From CANLBN01 sp034111645 (GTDB taxonomy: Bacteria > Pseudomonadota > Gammaproteobacteria > Pseudomonadales > Cellvibrionaceae): 64,000 nt of DNA. Positions 27,117 through 36,458 of the stretch are shown here, piece after piece; position 1 is the stretch's first letter; every line of letters begins with the position of its first letter. The DNA lies in NCBI GenBank assembly GCA_034111645.1, contig JAWUWW010000048.1:12276-76275 (forward strand). Reading direction: 5' to 3'. The notes below the pieces were generated by a model. That model searched no databases, had not been told where the DNA came from, and saw only the letters and a list, made by a program, of their open reading frames with translations. The position numbers and the translations under genes were made by a program.

Positions 27117-28271
27117 TTAAACATCATGAACGTAATATTTACCTCGAGTATTGGCTGCCTCAAGTAATTTGTCAAAGGTTGGAAGAGATCCGGCCAATTC
27201 AATTTTAAATGAATCCCACTGAGGTAGTTGATGTCCTGCTTTAGCCACCCATTGAGCCAGTTCGTCGGGTGTTGGCGAATAGAACTGCACACCACTTTTT
27301 GCAAGCTCCGACATAGAAAAACCTCTAGACGCAGGGACCTTAGCTAAATTTTGATGAGAGGTAACTTCAGCAGCAAACTCGATACCTTGACGAATATCAA
27401 GAGGTAGGCTGTTGAACCATGCAAGATTACACGAATAAACCTGCGCATCTGGCACCGAACGAATAAAGGTTATATGAGAAAGTACATCCTTAAATCCAAA
27501 CATATTCAATGCTTCAACTGAAGGATCTAATGCATCAGCGACACCTTGTGCGATTGCGGCTGGTGTTTCACCCCAGGCCACAGGTGTTGGGTTAGCACCT
27601 AGGAGACGATAAAATTGTTGTAAGATTTTAGAACCAGGAACTCGAAACTTAACACCTTGCAATTGATCTGGAGTTTTAATGGGTCCGTCCATACCCTTGC
27701 GAAGAGCAACAACACGTGGATCAATACAAACATACATCAAAGGCTTAAAGCCATTGGCCTCAACTTTAGGGTTAACTTCTGTTTTCCAAACTTCGGAATT
27801 AACAAGGTTAGTGAATTTTTGATTTTCACCACACCAGTAAGGAATATTAATCAAATCTACTGCTGGCGCGTATGGTGCAAAGTTAGCCAACGAATGTTGA
27901 GCTGCTTGGATAGTGCCACCTTGTACTTTTGATACAAGCGCGCCGCCAGTACCCAATTGACCAGCAGGTGCTAATTTTACGTAAACTTGGCCGTTGGTTA
28001 GGTTTTGGATATTCTCCTTTAAATCTAACTGCATAATAGGATAGCCACGTGTAGCGCCTAATATATAGGCAGTCGCAATGATCATCGTGTATTTAGCGGC
28101 TTTCTTACGCTCGTCCTCTTCATTTTTTGTCTGTGCTACAGCACTATTTGACATAAGCACACCTGCGCTTGCTGCCACTAAGGCTGTGGTAAAGCCGATT
28201 TTCCCCGATAGCTCTAAAAAGCGTCGACGCTCTAAGGATTCAGGTTGTTTTTCTATATTGGAATCAGTCAT
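27117..28271 (-). CDS. dctP: TRAP transporter solute-binding protein, DctP-like
   Basis: A 384-residue periplasmic binding protein. The N terminus carries a twin-arginine type signal (E-R-R-R-F-L-E-L then a hydrophobic stretch TALVAASAGVLMS and SAVA-Q cleavage region). The mature part has TRAP features: the KFRVPGSKILQQFYRLLGANPTPVAWGE region near 220-247, with the conserved Arg that usually pairs with an acidic group of the ligand. It is the first gene of the operon, with AAGGA ahead of its ATG. Twin-Arg export is common in this TRAP subgroup. Confidence 0.92.
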   Translation of the reverse strand: MTDSNIEKQPESLERRRFLELSGKIGFTTALVAASAGVLMSNSAVAQTKNEEDERKKAAKYTMIIATAYILGATRGYPIMQLDLKENIQNLTNGQVYVKLAPAGQLGTGGALVSKVQGGTIQAAQHSLANFAPYAPAVDLINIPYWCGENQKFTNLVNSEVWKTEVNPKVEANGFKPLMYVCIDPRVVALRKGMDGPIKTPDQLQGVKFRVPGSKILQQFYRLLGANPTPVAWGETPAAIAQGVADALDPSVEALNMFGFKDVLSHITFIRSVPDAQVYSCNLAWFNSLPLDIRQGIEFAAEVTSHQNLAKVPASRGFSMSELAKSGVQFYSPTPDELAQWVAKAGHQLPQWDSFKIELAGSLPTFDKLLEAANTRGKYYVHDV

Positions 28272-28800
28272 TATATTTTCCTTTATTGTTGTAGTTTTAT
28301 TTTTAGATGAATTTATAATTTATCTTTTGTAAAGAGACAGTTGTTGTTATTTATATTATTGATTTTGTCTGAGGTTCTGGACCTTCAAAGCTTTAACTTG
28401 ACTCTTGTGAGAAAGTGAAGATAACAAAAAAAATGCATGCAAAAAAAAGCATAAGGAATTCATTGATGTCAGATACTACAAATAGGGGAGTTAATGAAAA
28501 ATAAATAACAGCTTTCCCGTAAAAAATATTACATACAAATATAATAAAAATTAGAGAACTGATTTTCCCTGATGAAGAACTCAATAAATTGATCATTTAG
28601 GTATAGCCTGCATGTAAAAGATGTAATTATTGTTATATTATGTAAGCGCTTACATTAGAATACAAAAAATGACCTTTAAATGTCAATCAACAAAAACTTA
28701 ATTGTGGATTTACTATTTTCATATAAAAGTTAGCTACGCGCTGTTGTATAAACAGAGTTTTATTAGTTTCTTTTTAGTAATCATTAGGTTGAGAGCTTGT
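28272..28800. promoter_or_regulatory. Divergent control region of the TRAP-hpsN operon and the LacI gene
   Basis: 530 AT-rich bases. It contains the palindromic operator at 28640-28655 and leaves a leader of about 370 bases in front of dctP. A 67-codon hydrophobic frame on the minus strand (28393-28596) lacks a ribosome site and is not called. Confidence 0.5.
28640..28655. promoter_or_regulatory. LacI-family operator
   Basis: ATGTAAGCGCTTACAT is a perfect 16-base palindrome with the central CG typical of LacI/PurR-family operators. It lies 145 bases before the LacI ATG and about 370 before dctP. TTGTAT and TAATAT on the minus strand flank it at 19 bases, so a promoter for the dctP side could be directly blocked. 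Confidence 0.82.
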
Positions 28801-29880
28801 ATGAGTAAAAAAATTACCCCTAAAGCTCCTGAAAAGGATAAAAGGAAAAGAAAGTCTAGTTTTCGCTCAGTCTCACTGAGTGATGTGGCTAAATATGCGA
28901 ATGTGTCTACTGCTACGGTATCTAGAGTTTTAAATAGCCCCGAAAAAGTCTCAGAGGTAAGGCGCAAACATATTCAAGCGGCAATTTATGAGCTAGGTTA
29001 TATACCTGACGGTGCCGCTCGTGCTTTAGCATCAAGGCGCACAAAGACTATTGGTGTGGTTGTACCAACCTTAGATAATGCTATATTTGCAATTTGTATA
29101 CAGGCCCTGCAAAGAAGGCTTAAACAGTTAGGTTATACCTTAATTGTTGCCAGTCACGAGTATGATTTAGATGAAGAGCTGCACGAAGTGCAGACGCTGT
29201 TAAGGCAGGGGATTGAAGGTGTAATGTTGGTAGGAGCCTTGCACTTACCCGAATTGCATCAGCTATTAGCGGGTCAACAAACGCCATTTGTTTATTGTTG
29301 GGCCTATGATCCTTATTCGCCTAAGCCTTATATTGGCTTTGATAATAAAAAAGCAGCAAAAAAGATTGCTCAATATTTAATAGATTTAGGTCACCGCGAG
29401 TTTGCAATCATTGTTGGGCACACCGATAATAACGACCGTGCGAGTGACCGCCTTCAAGGCACTATAGATACCATTGAGTCTTGCGGTCTGAAGCTTTCTG
29501 AAAAGAATATTTTTAAGCGTGCTTATTCTGTTAAGCAAGGCCGTGAAGCGATGAAAATATTGCTTCAAAATACGCTGCGGCCGACGGCAGTAATATGTGG
29601 TAACGATGTGCTGGCAATGGGTGCTTTAGCACAATGCCAAGCTGAGGGAATTAAGGTTCCTGATGATATTTCGATTACTGGCTTTGACGATTTGGATATG
29701 TCTGCACAGATTATTCCAGCGCTAACAACCTTACATGTACCATCGGCAGAAATGGGTAAACGTGCGGCAGATCATCTTATTGCTCAAATTAACCACGAGG
29801 CCACATTGTTACATACAGAAATAGATGTAGAGCTTATGATTAGAGATACGACTGCGCCACCTAAGTCATTAATAAGTTAA
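28801..29880 (+). CDS. LacI-family transcriptional regulator
   Basis: A 359-residue regulator from ATG 28801; the frame is open further upstream but the extra residues look non-coding. The helix-turn-helix is SLSDVAKYANVSTATVSRVLN (about residues 24-44), followed by a hinge with GYIPDGAARALASRRTKTIGVVVP. The periplasmic-binding-like effector domain follows (ITGFDDLDMS near 290). The N-terminal tail is lysine-rich. It diverges from the TRAP-hpsN operon and sits by a matching palindrome, so it is the likely repressor of that operon and of itself, with the transported polyol or a product as inducer. Confidence 0.9.
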   Translation: MSKKITPKAPEKDKRKRKSSFRSVSLSDVAKYANVSTATVSRVLNSPEKVSEVRRKHIQAAIYELGYIPDGAARALASRRTKTIGVVVPTLDNAIFAICIQALQRRLKQLGYTLIVASHEYDLDEELHEVQTLLRQGIEGVMLVGALHLPELHQLLAGQQTPFVYCWAYDPYSPKPYIGFDNKKAAKKIAQYLIDLGHREFAIIVGHTDNNDRASDRLQGTIDTIESCGLKLSEKNIFKRAYSVKQGREAMKILLQNTLRPTAVICGNDVLAMGALAQCQAEGIKVPDDISITGFDDLDMSAQIIPALTTLHVPSAEMGKRAADHLIAQINHEATLLHTEIDVELMIRDTTAPPKSLIS

Positions 29881-29949
29881 CATTAAGAATTCATTAAAAA
29901 ACAGTCAAGAAAAATCATCACTATAAAATTAATTAAATAGAAAAATAAT

Positions 29950-30729
29950 ATGAATTCAAAAAAAGCTAGCCTCGGCGTTGCTGTTATTGTAAAAAATGAA
30001 GAGAAAAAATTAGCAGCGTGCCTGCAAGCTGTGGCGTCATGGGTTGATGAAATTGTTATAGTTGATGCGGGCAGTGAAGACAATACAAAAGAAATCGCCT
30101 TAAGTTTTACCGATAAATATTATCAGCATCCAGATTGGCAAGGCTTTGGTCATCAGCGCCAAATCGCACAAAATTATGTAGAGTCGGATTATATTTTGTG
30201 GCTAGATGCTGATGAACATGTATCAGAAGAGTTGAAAAATAGTGTCATTAAGGTGATGCAAAATCCAGATGCATCTGCTGTTTATCAGCTTAGTCGCTTG
30301 AGCTGGGTTTTTGGTAGATTCATCCGCCATTCAGGCTGGTATCCAGATAGAGTCGTCAGGTTGTATCAAAAAAATCTAACCGCTTATAACGATAATATGG
30401 TGCATGAAAAAGTCATTGTAGATAACTCTATGACGTTAGTTAATTTAGAAGGTGATTTATTGCATTACACCTACGATAATCTGAATCACTATCTCTTAAA
30501 ATCGACGGGCTACGCAAAAGCATGGGCCGATCAAAAAGAAAAGCAGGGTAAAAAAAGCAGTTTGTTGCAAGCTATAGCGCATGCGCTAGCTTGTTTTATT
30601 AAAATGTATATTTTAAAGCGAGGCTTTTTAGATGGTCAGCAAGGTTTATTATTAGCATTGTTATCAGCTCATTCTACCTTTATAAAATATGCTGATGTTT
30701 GGATAAGGGGCCTATCAAAAGCAAAGTAA
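29950..30729 (+). CDS. Family 2 glycosyltransferase, WaaE/KdtX-like
   Basis: A 259-residue GT-A fold transferase for LPS inner-core modification. It begins with VAVIVKNEEKKLAACLQAV, has VDAGSEDNT near 37-45 and the metal-binding L-D-A-D-E-H near 91-96, then WYPDRVVRLY and a VHEKVIV segment typical of WaaE-like beta-1,4-glucosyltransferases. A C-terminal hydrophobic helix may associate with the membrane. It is 70 bases after the LacI gene and starts a four-gene glycosyltransferase block on mixed strands. Confidence 0.85.
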   Translation: MNSKKASLGVAVIVKNEEKKLAACLQAVASWVDEIVIVDAGSEDNTKEIALSFTDKYYQHPDWQGFGHQRQIAQNYVESDYILWLDADEHVSEELKNSVIKVMQNPDASAVYQLSRLSWVFGRFIRHSGWYPDRVVRLYQKNLTAYNDNMVHEKVIVDNSMTLVNLEGDLLHYTYDNLNHYLLKSTGYAKAWADQKEKQGKKSSLLQAIAHALACFIKMYILKRGFLDGQQGLLLALLSAHSTFIKYADVWIRGLSKAK

Positions 30730-30748
30730 TTATTAGTAATTAGTAATG

Positions 30749-31849
30749 TTACGCAAAATAAACTGCCTCTAGTCGCTCGATATGGGTATCTATACCAAAT
30801 TCAGCTTCAGCCCGCCTGCGCGCCAGCATCGCAAGCTCTTTGCGCATATCTTCGTCAAAAGCCAATAAAAGAATTTTGCTGGCTATATCTTTTGGGTCGA
30901 AAGGATCGACTAAAACACCTGTGCCATCAAGTACCTCGGGTATGGCGCCTGTGTTTGCACCAATAATAGCCTTAGAGGCCGCCATGCCCTCAATGACCGT
31001 CAAGCCAAAAGACTCTTTATGAGATGGCAACACTAAAATATCCATTAGCTCTAAAAGGTTAGCAGTATCTTCTCTGTAACCCGAAAAAATAACATGGTTA
31101 GATAAATTATTATCTTGAATATATTGTTGAATCACTAAAACCTGCTTTACGTTTGCGCCATCACTATGCTCTAGTCCGCCCACAATCAATACTCGAAAAT
31201 TATCATTTTCTGGGACGATTACTTTGAGCGCCTGTATTATTTCTAGCTGACCTTTATCATGAGTTATTCTACCTAAAATACCAATGACAAAGTTTTCAGA
31301 TGTTAGTCCCAGCTCTTTTTTTAATTGGATAATAGTCGCAGCATCACTATTTTGGTTTAAGTCTGTACCCAACCATAAACGTTTTATTTTGTGCTCAGGT
31401 ACAGGCAGGGCATTGATGTTGCGTTTCCGTGTTTCATCGCTAATCGATAATACTTGGTCAACATTGTTATAAACTAGTTTATGCAGTATATTTTTTTTAG
31501 ATTTTGTAACGCCCATATGTTCAGTAAAAATAAGCTTACAGCCAGAAAGCTTTTTAATCAGTGCGGCGATCAGTAAATCTTTTGATTTATGGCAATGTAT
31601 CACGCCAATATTATTTTTTTTAACCCAGCTAATAATCTTAGGTAAATTAAATAGTGCTTGATTTTTATTATTATAAGTTAGCACCTCAAAGCCATTTTTA
31701 GTCATCTCGTCAGCAACGGGTGTTGCGCTTAATGCTAGGCCATAGATTTTGTGATTTTTAGCTTTTAATTTTTTTGCAATTCGTGCGGGATACATTTCTA
31801 GTCCACCCCAACCACTAGACAAACAGATTTGTAAAATAGATTTATCCAT
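30749..31849 (-). CDS. Family 4 glycosyltransferase
   Basis: A 366-residue GT-B transferase. The N-terminal GWGGLEMYPARIAKKL segment binds acceptor; the C-terminal nucleotide-sugar site has GILGRITHDKGQLEIIQAL (about 207-225) and ESFGLTVIEGMAASKAIIGANTGAIPEV with the E-x7-E motif near residues 278-286. Likely LPS core or O-chain assembly in the cytoplasm. It is convergent with the GT2 gene and divergent from the GT32 gene. Confidence 0.88.
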   Translation of the reverse strand: MDKSILQICLSSGWGGLEMYPARIAKKLKAKNHKIYGLALSATPVADEMTKNGFEVLTYNNKNQALFNLPKIISWVKKNNIGVIHCHKSKDLLIAALIKKLSGCKLIFTEHMGVTKSKKNILHKLVYNNVDQVLSISDETRKRNINALPVPEHKIKRLWLGTDLNQNSDAATIIQLKKELGLTSENFVIGILGRITHDKGQLEIIQALKVIVPENDNFRVLIVGGLEHSDGANVKQVLVIQQYIQDNNLSNHVIFSGYREDTANLLELMDILVLPSHKESFGLTVIEGMAASKAIIGANTGAIPEVLDGTGVLVDPFDPKDIASKILLLAFDEDMRKELAMLARRRAEAEFGIDTHIERLEAVYFA

Positions 31850-32038
31850 GGTTTTTATCCGTTAGTCTCGCTAATAATTTTATAGTTTTATGCATCGAAA
31901 GTTGTAACAGGGAGAGGAGAGCATAATGTTTTTGTGATCATAACTTAAAAATAGTTTATGATGCGATAGTTTTTGAATACAATAACCAACAATTAATCAC
32001 AACGTTGATAAATACTACTAATTAAAAAGTATATTTCT

Positions 32039-32756
32039 ATGAGTACTAAAAAAACAAACTATACCCAAGTTGATACATCAAACGTGGAAAACCGAGCAAG
32101 TTAATGGCCGCTGGGTAAACTTCGTTAAGTCGGTCAAACGCTATCACCCAGGGTGGGAATACAGGTTATGGACAGATGAAGATTTAGATCAGTATGTTAA
32201 AACAAATGTACCTGAGTTTTATCCGATTTTTAGTGCTTATCCTCGTCCAATTATGCGTGCCGATGCAATTCGATACATTATGATGCGAGATTTTGGCGGA
32301 ATGTATTGTGATTTAGATTATGAATTTATCAGACCTTATGATTATAGCGGAGAAGATATGATCTTGGGCATAGAGTGCTCTGAAGAAAATGGTCATGATC
32401 TATTTCAAGTGGCTAATTTCTTTTTTGCCTCTGTACCTGGCCACCCTTTTTGGCAAGATATTATTGATTACCTAATTGCTAATCCACCAGGTCCTAATGC
32501 TAATGTTGTCGACGCCACTGGCCCGGGAATGATCAGCAAGGTGTGGTTAGCTAATTGTGATAAATATACAAACTACCGCTTAGAGCCAAAGTTATTTTTT
32601 AGCCCTTTTAGAATTCATAAGTCATTTGAGAAGAAGATGTTTCTCAATAATGGCATGACTTATGGTATACATCATGGATCAGGAACTTGGAAGGATAGAA
32701 CCACAGCAGATTATTGGAGTGGCAAGCTAAAGAAATGGTTCAATATTCGCAAATAG
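32039..32756 (+). CDS. Family 32 glycosyltransferase with an apparent frameshift near its start
   Basis: GT32 proteins (Och1/mannosyl- and capsular-type) usually begin I-P-K-x-I-H-Q-T-W. Here IPKLIHQTWK is coded from 32061, but the only in-frame start is a TTG inside that motif. The ATG at 32039 reads MSTKK and then falls out of frame in a run of seven A (32048-32054), ending after 21 codons; with one A fewer it would read MSTKKQTIPKLIHQTW and give 238 aa. The rest is intact, with the D-x-D motif in GGMYCDLDYEF and a C-terminal HHGSGTW. Phase variation, slippage or a sequence error are all possible. Confidence 0.8.
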
Positions 32757-32770
32757 ATTTGATTGAAAAT

Positions 32771-32806
32771 ATAGCTGTTTGGTAAAATATTTATCTTTAC
32801 AGCTAT
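32771..32806. terminator. Hairpin between convergent GT32 and GT9 genes
   Basis: ATAGCTGT (32771-32778) pairs with ACAGCTAT (32799-32806). The right arm overlaps the GT9 stop codon. No clear T tract is present. Confidence 0.35.
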
Positions 32807-33822
32807 TGCCAAACAGCCCAGCTTTTAATTTCAACAATGACTTGCTGCAAATCTATAATATTGTTTTGCTCGCTATGTTCTTCAAAAGAAAAAGCCAAAT
32901 GGTTTTCACTCGAATTAATAGGTCGCCAGCGCAGTGCAGTTGAAGATTGCTTGCTGGGGAAAAAGCCTACCGTGGGAACATCTAATGCCCCTGCTATATG
33001 CAGTGGCCCTGTTGATCCAGCAATAAATAAATCGGCACAAGCTATAGAGCAACAGAATTTCATTAGGCCCTTAGAAGAAACATACAAATACGCACCAACT
33101 TCATTGTGCATAAGCTTATTATGTAGCTGGCTTGCGTAGGCTTCTTCACCTGGTCCTGCAGTAATAATAAACGTCAAGTCGTTTTTTTCTGATAGTCCTC
33201 TTATAAGAACTAACCACTGCTCTATCGATAAAGTGCTCGATGATCCGCCAGTGCCTGGATGTACAAAACACCATTTTTGATGTTGATTTATTTTTAGTGA
33301 ATTACTTAATTCTGCTTTATGATTTTTAAGTTCAGACTCCGAGAATGATAAATAAGGAGCCGATAGATCAACTGCTTGTTGTTTTAATATTGAAAGAAAA
33401 TAAAGAATTAAATCTTTATTATATTGGTATTCTGATTTTTGTGACTGTGACCGCTTTTGTCGCAGCGTATGATTGTAAAGCAGCTGACAAATTTTTGTCG
33501 CAGGTGCAAAGCGATGAGGTATTTTAGACGTCCAAACAACAGAGGCGTTGTGGATATTGGAGAACAGGCAAATGGAATAATCGAAGTCATAGCCTTTAAT
33601 TTTTTTAACTAGTTCAGCTTTTGATGGTTTATCTTTTTTATTTTTAATGTCAATAATGACATCATCGATCCAGGGACAGTTTTCGGCAAGATCCTTTGTG
33701 TACTCTGGCACTAAGGCAACAATTAAGCTCTCTGGTATACTTTTTTTGAGTAGAGCGATGGCAGGCCATGCCAGCATAAAATCGCCAATCTTGTCATTTC
33801 TGATGACTAATATTTTTTTCAT
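32803..33822 (-). CDS. Family 9 glycosyltransferase (heptosyltransferase-like)
   Basis: A 339-residue GT-B protein of the ADP-heptose:LPS heptosyltransferase family. The N terminus ILVIRNDKIGDFMLAWPA is the classical R-x-D-x-I-G-D start; FVHPGTGGSSSTLSIEQW near 190-207 and the nucleotide-sugar block AGSTGPLHIAGALDVPTVGFF near 268-288 complete the pattern. The expected role is inner-core LPS heptose or hexose transfer. It is transcribed in the same direction as the GlcD-type dehydrogenase upstream but is probably independent of it (about 190 bases between). Confidence 0.9.
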   Translation of the reverse strand: MKKILVIRNDKIGDFMLAWPAIALLKKSIPESLIVALVPEYTKDLAENCPWIDDVIIDIKNKKDKPSKAELVKKIKGYDFDYSICLFSNIHNASVVWTSKIPHRFAPATKICQLLYNHTLRQKRSQSQKSEYQYNKDLILYFLSILKQQAVDLSAPYLSFSESELKNHKAELSNSLKINQHQKWCFVHPGTGGSSSTLSIEQWLVLIRGLSEKNDLTFIITAGPGEEAYASQLHNKLMHNEVGAYLYVSSKGLMKFCCSIACADLFIAGSTGPLHIAGALDVPTVGFFPSKQSSTALRWRPINSSENHLAFSFEEHSEQNNIIDLQQVIVEIKSWAVWQ

Positions 33823-34010
33823 TTATGCTAAATAAGCCTGTCTACATTAAATAAGCGTTGATCTTAGGATAATCTCAACGGGTGGAAAATAATAGTATAA
33901 AAGTATGATTTTAGCTATTTCCACGGCAGCTTGAAATCATCAAACTAACGACGATAGCAACAAATTAAATTTGATTTACAGATTTTTCATTTTTTAAAGA
34001 TAATAAAATA

Positions 34011-35399
34011 TTAAGAGTCAGAAAACATTTTGCCTGGATTCATAATTCCATTAGGATCAAATACCGCTTTCAATTGCTTCATAATAGTAATTTCTTCGTT
34101 GCTGCGAGTGTAGGTAATATCATCACGTTTTAGGAGGCCAACGCCATGCTCGGCAGAAATACTGCCATGCATTTGTCGGGTCAATTTAAAAATCATTGGA
34201 TTTAACAATTTGCATTTTTTAAAGAACTCCTTGGCATCCATGTTTTGCGGCTTAAGAATATTTAAGTGAATATTTCCATCCCCAATATGCCCATACCAAA
34301 GCACCTCAAACTCTGTGTAATTTTTAGTAATAAGTTCGACCACAGCCTCTAAAAATTTAGGAATGACAGAAATCTTCACCGATAAATCATTTTTATAAGG
34401 TGTATAAGCCGATATTGTTTCAGAGATATCTTCTCGTAATCGCCATAAGCTTTTTGCTTGTGACTCGCTTTGGCTCATTACACCATCGACGACCCAGCCC
34501 TCATCAATACAGTGTTCAAAAGTTTGAAAGGCTTCGTCTTGTCTTTGCTCGCTATCGTTATCAAATTCAAGCAATGCATAATATGGTGAACGTGTCTCAA
34601 AGGGCAGCGGTATGCCCTTATCAGTATGAACATAATGCACAGTGCGATCAGAAAAACACTCGAAGGCAGTGATGTCGAGTGAGTTTTGAAAGTTTACGAA
34701 TACCTTCATTAATGACGCTACGTCACTTACTCCTAAGACCATAACAGTTAAATTTTTAGGGGGTTTAGTGAGTCGTATAGTGGCTTCAGTGATAAAGCCC
34801 AAAGTCCCTTCTGAACCAATAAACAAATGTCTGAGGTCATAGCCCATCGCATTTTTTACTAATCCCTTATTTAAATCGAGTATTTCGCCATTTCCAGTGA
34901 CAACTTTTAGCCCTAAAACCCAGTTGCGCGTTAAGCCATAGCGCACAACTTTTATGCCGCCGGCATTAGTGGCAATGTTGCCTCCAATCTGGCTTGATGA
35001 AGACGATGCAAAATCGACGGGGTAATAGAGGTTATTTTCTTTAGCGAGTTGTTGTATTTGCTGGGTAATAACCCCAGGCTCACAGGTGATGCTACGGTCA
35101 GTGGCATTAAACTCAATCATCTTGTTCATGCGGTCAAAAGCTACAACAACTTCTTTATTATGTGCTACAGCACCGCCACTAAGACCTGTGCGGCCACCAG
35201 AGGGAACAAGTGCAAATGCGCCTTTGTTAGCCAGTTTAACAAGCTCTTGTACTTGTTCTGTGGTCCGAGGAAATACAATAGCGAGTGGGTCAGGTTGATG
35301 TGTTTTCGTCCAATCGGTTCCGAAATGCTGCAACGAGTCATTATCAGTTAGAACTCCATCAACGCCGAACACATTAGTTAATTCTTTTAATACATCCAT
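34011..35399 (-). CDS. FAD-linked 2-hydroxyacid dehydrogenase (GlcD/D-lactate dehydrogenase type), candidate sulfolactate dehydrogenase
   Basis: A 462-residue VAO-fold flavoprotein. The FAD pyrophosphate loop is PSGGRTGLSGGAVA near 61-74, followed by FASSSSSQIGGNIATNAGG near 130-148. The C-terminal half has GHIGDGNIHLNIL and ISAEHGVGLLKR near 375 and 420, as in glycolate oxidase GlcD, D-lactate and D-2-hydroxyglutarate dehydrogenases. It diverges from a LysR gene next to comDE and a tricarboxylate-type transporter. In that context it may oxidise a D-configured sulfolactate to sulfopyruvate. D-lactate or glycolate remain possible substrates. Confidence 0.82.
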   Translation of the reverse strand: MDVLKELTNVFGVDGVLTDNDSLQHFGTDWTKTHQPDPLAIVFPRTTEQVQELVKLANKGAFALVPSGGRTGLSGGAVAHNKEVVVAFDRMNKMIEFNATDRSITCEPGVITQQIQQLAKENNLYYPVDFASSSSSQIGGNIATNAGGIKVVRYGLTRNWVLGLKVVTGNGEILDLNKGLVKNAMGYDLRHLFIGSEGTLGFITEATIRLTKPPKNLTVMVLGVSDVASLMKVFVNFQNSLDITAFECFSDRTVHYVHTDKGIPLPFETRSPYYALLEFDNDSEQRQDEAFQTFEHCIDEGWVVDGVMSQSESQAKSLWRLREDISETISAYTPYKNDLSVKISVIPKFLEAVVELITKNYTEFEVLWYGHIGDGNIHLNILKPQNMDAKEFFKKCKLLNPMIFKLTRQMHGSISAEHGVGLLKRDDITYTRSNEEITIMKQLKAVFDPNGIMNPGKMFSDS

Positions 35400-35518
35400 A
35401 AATTGACTCCGTCGTGCTTTTCTTTAACTGTTATAAATAAGATAGCGTGAATGCTAACTCAGTAGTAATATATATAGCAATTGTTTACATAATAAGTTTT
35501 TTGAATGATTTATATCAA

Positions 35519-35539
35519 CAATTCCTAATGTGAGAATTG
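35519..35539. promoter_or_regulatory. Probable LysR-type binding site
   Basis: CAATTC and GAATTG flank a 9-base spacer, so the dyad fits the T-N11-A rule for LysR regulators (T35523, A35535). It lies 35 bases before the LysR start and 120 before the divergent FAD dehydrogenase. Confidence 0.65.
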
Positions 35540-35573
35540 ATTTTTTAGATCCTAAAGTCGAGAGCTAAAGTTT

Positions 35574-36458
35574 ATGGCCATTAAATTTCTGAGAACCTTG
35601 ATTGCTATATCCGAAAAAGGCAATTTTAGTGACGCTGCCGATCAGGTTTGTGTAACACCAGCTGCCGTTAGTCAACAGATGAAGCGTCTTGAAGGAATAC
35701 TAGAGGTGGAGCTTTTCGACAGAAATAGACGTACGCCAGAGCTGACTTTAACCGGTAAAGTGTTGGTGCCGCGCGCGCGCGAGATTGTGCGCTCTTACGA
35801 CTCGATGCTTAACGATGTAAAAAATGAATATCCTATGAGCGGAGAATTCACTATAGGAACTGTCTCATCATCACTAGCCATTTTATTACCCGTCAGTATC
35901 AAAGCGTTTCTTCATAATTATCCCGAAATCCATATCCGCTTATTGACAGCGCCTTCTCATGACTTGCTACCCCAGCTAGACCGAGGCGCTATTGATGCCG
36001 CTATCATGAGTAAACCACTGCAGTTGCGTAGCCATTTTAAGTGGCAAACATTTGCCGAGGAAGATATGGTTGTTATGTGTTCAAAAGAGTTGGAGTCTAA
36101 TGACCCTTTCGAGTTACTAAGAAATAACCCCTATATTCGTATGAGTAGACATACTATTGTGGGTGTGATGAGCGACGATATACTGCAAGACGCAAATATA
36201 AATATTCAAGATACAATGGAGCTTGAATCTTTAGAAAGCATTACCAATATGGTCTCTCATAATCTAGGTGTTGCAATAGTCCCAAAGCCCTGTGTAATGG
36301 ATGCTCGACATAACGGTCTAAAATTAATTTCGATCGGCGCAGCGACCCAATCGAGAGTCATGGGTATACTTACGCGACAAGATAACCTTAAGTTTAGGAT
36401 GGTTGATGGCTTGTTAGCTTCGCTTAAAAACACGATTAAAGAGTTTGAGAAGACTTGA
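35574..36458 (+). CDS. LysR-family transcriptional regulator
   Basis: A 294-residue LysR regulator. The winged-helix N terminus reads FLRTLIAISEKGNFSDAADQ then VTPAAVSQQMKRLE, with ELFDRNRRTPELT following. The C-terminal substrate-binding region is complete. Position between the divergent FAD dehydrogenase and the comDE-TctCAB operon makes it the likely activator of one or both, responding to a hydroxyacid or sulfonate. Its own stop is 200 bases before comD, so the operon probably has a separate promoter in that gap. Confidence 0.92.
   Translation: MAIKFLRTLIAISEKGNFSDAADQVCVTPAAVSQQMKRLEGILEVELFDRNRRTPELTLTGKVLVPRAREIVRSYDSMLNDVKNEYPMSGEFTIGTVSSSLAILLPVSIKAFLHNYPEIHIRLLTAPSHDLLPQLDRGAIDAAIMSKPLQLRSHFKWQTFAEEDMVVMCSKELESNDPFELLRNNPYIRMSRHTIVGVMSDDILQDANINIQDTMELESLESITNMVSHNLGVAIVPKPCVMDARHNGLKLISIGAATQSRVMGILTRQDNLKFRMVDGLLASLKNTIKEFEKT

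Noticed and set aside
28393..28596. 67-codon hydrophobic frame on the minus strand in the LacI-dctP gap
   Set aside because: It looks like two membrane helices, but there is no ribosome site and the AT-rich sequence easily gives Phe/Ile/Leu-rich frames.
28702..28800. Longer LacI protein starting at a TTG 33 codons upstream
   Set aside because: The added residues do not belong to the LacI fold, the start is weak, and ATG 28801 gives the normal domain layout.
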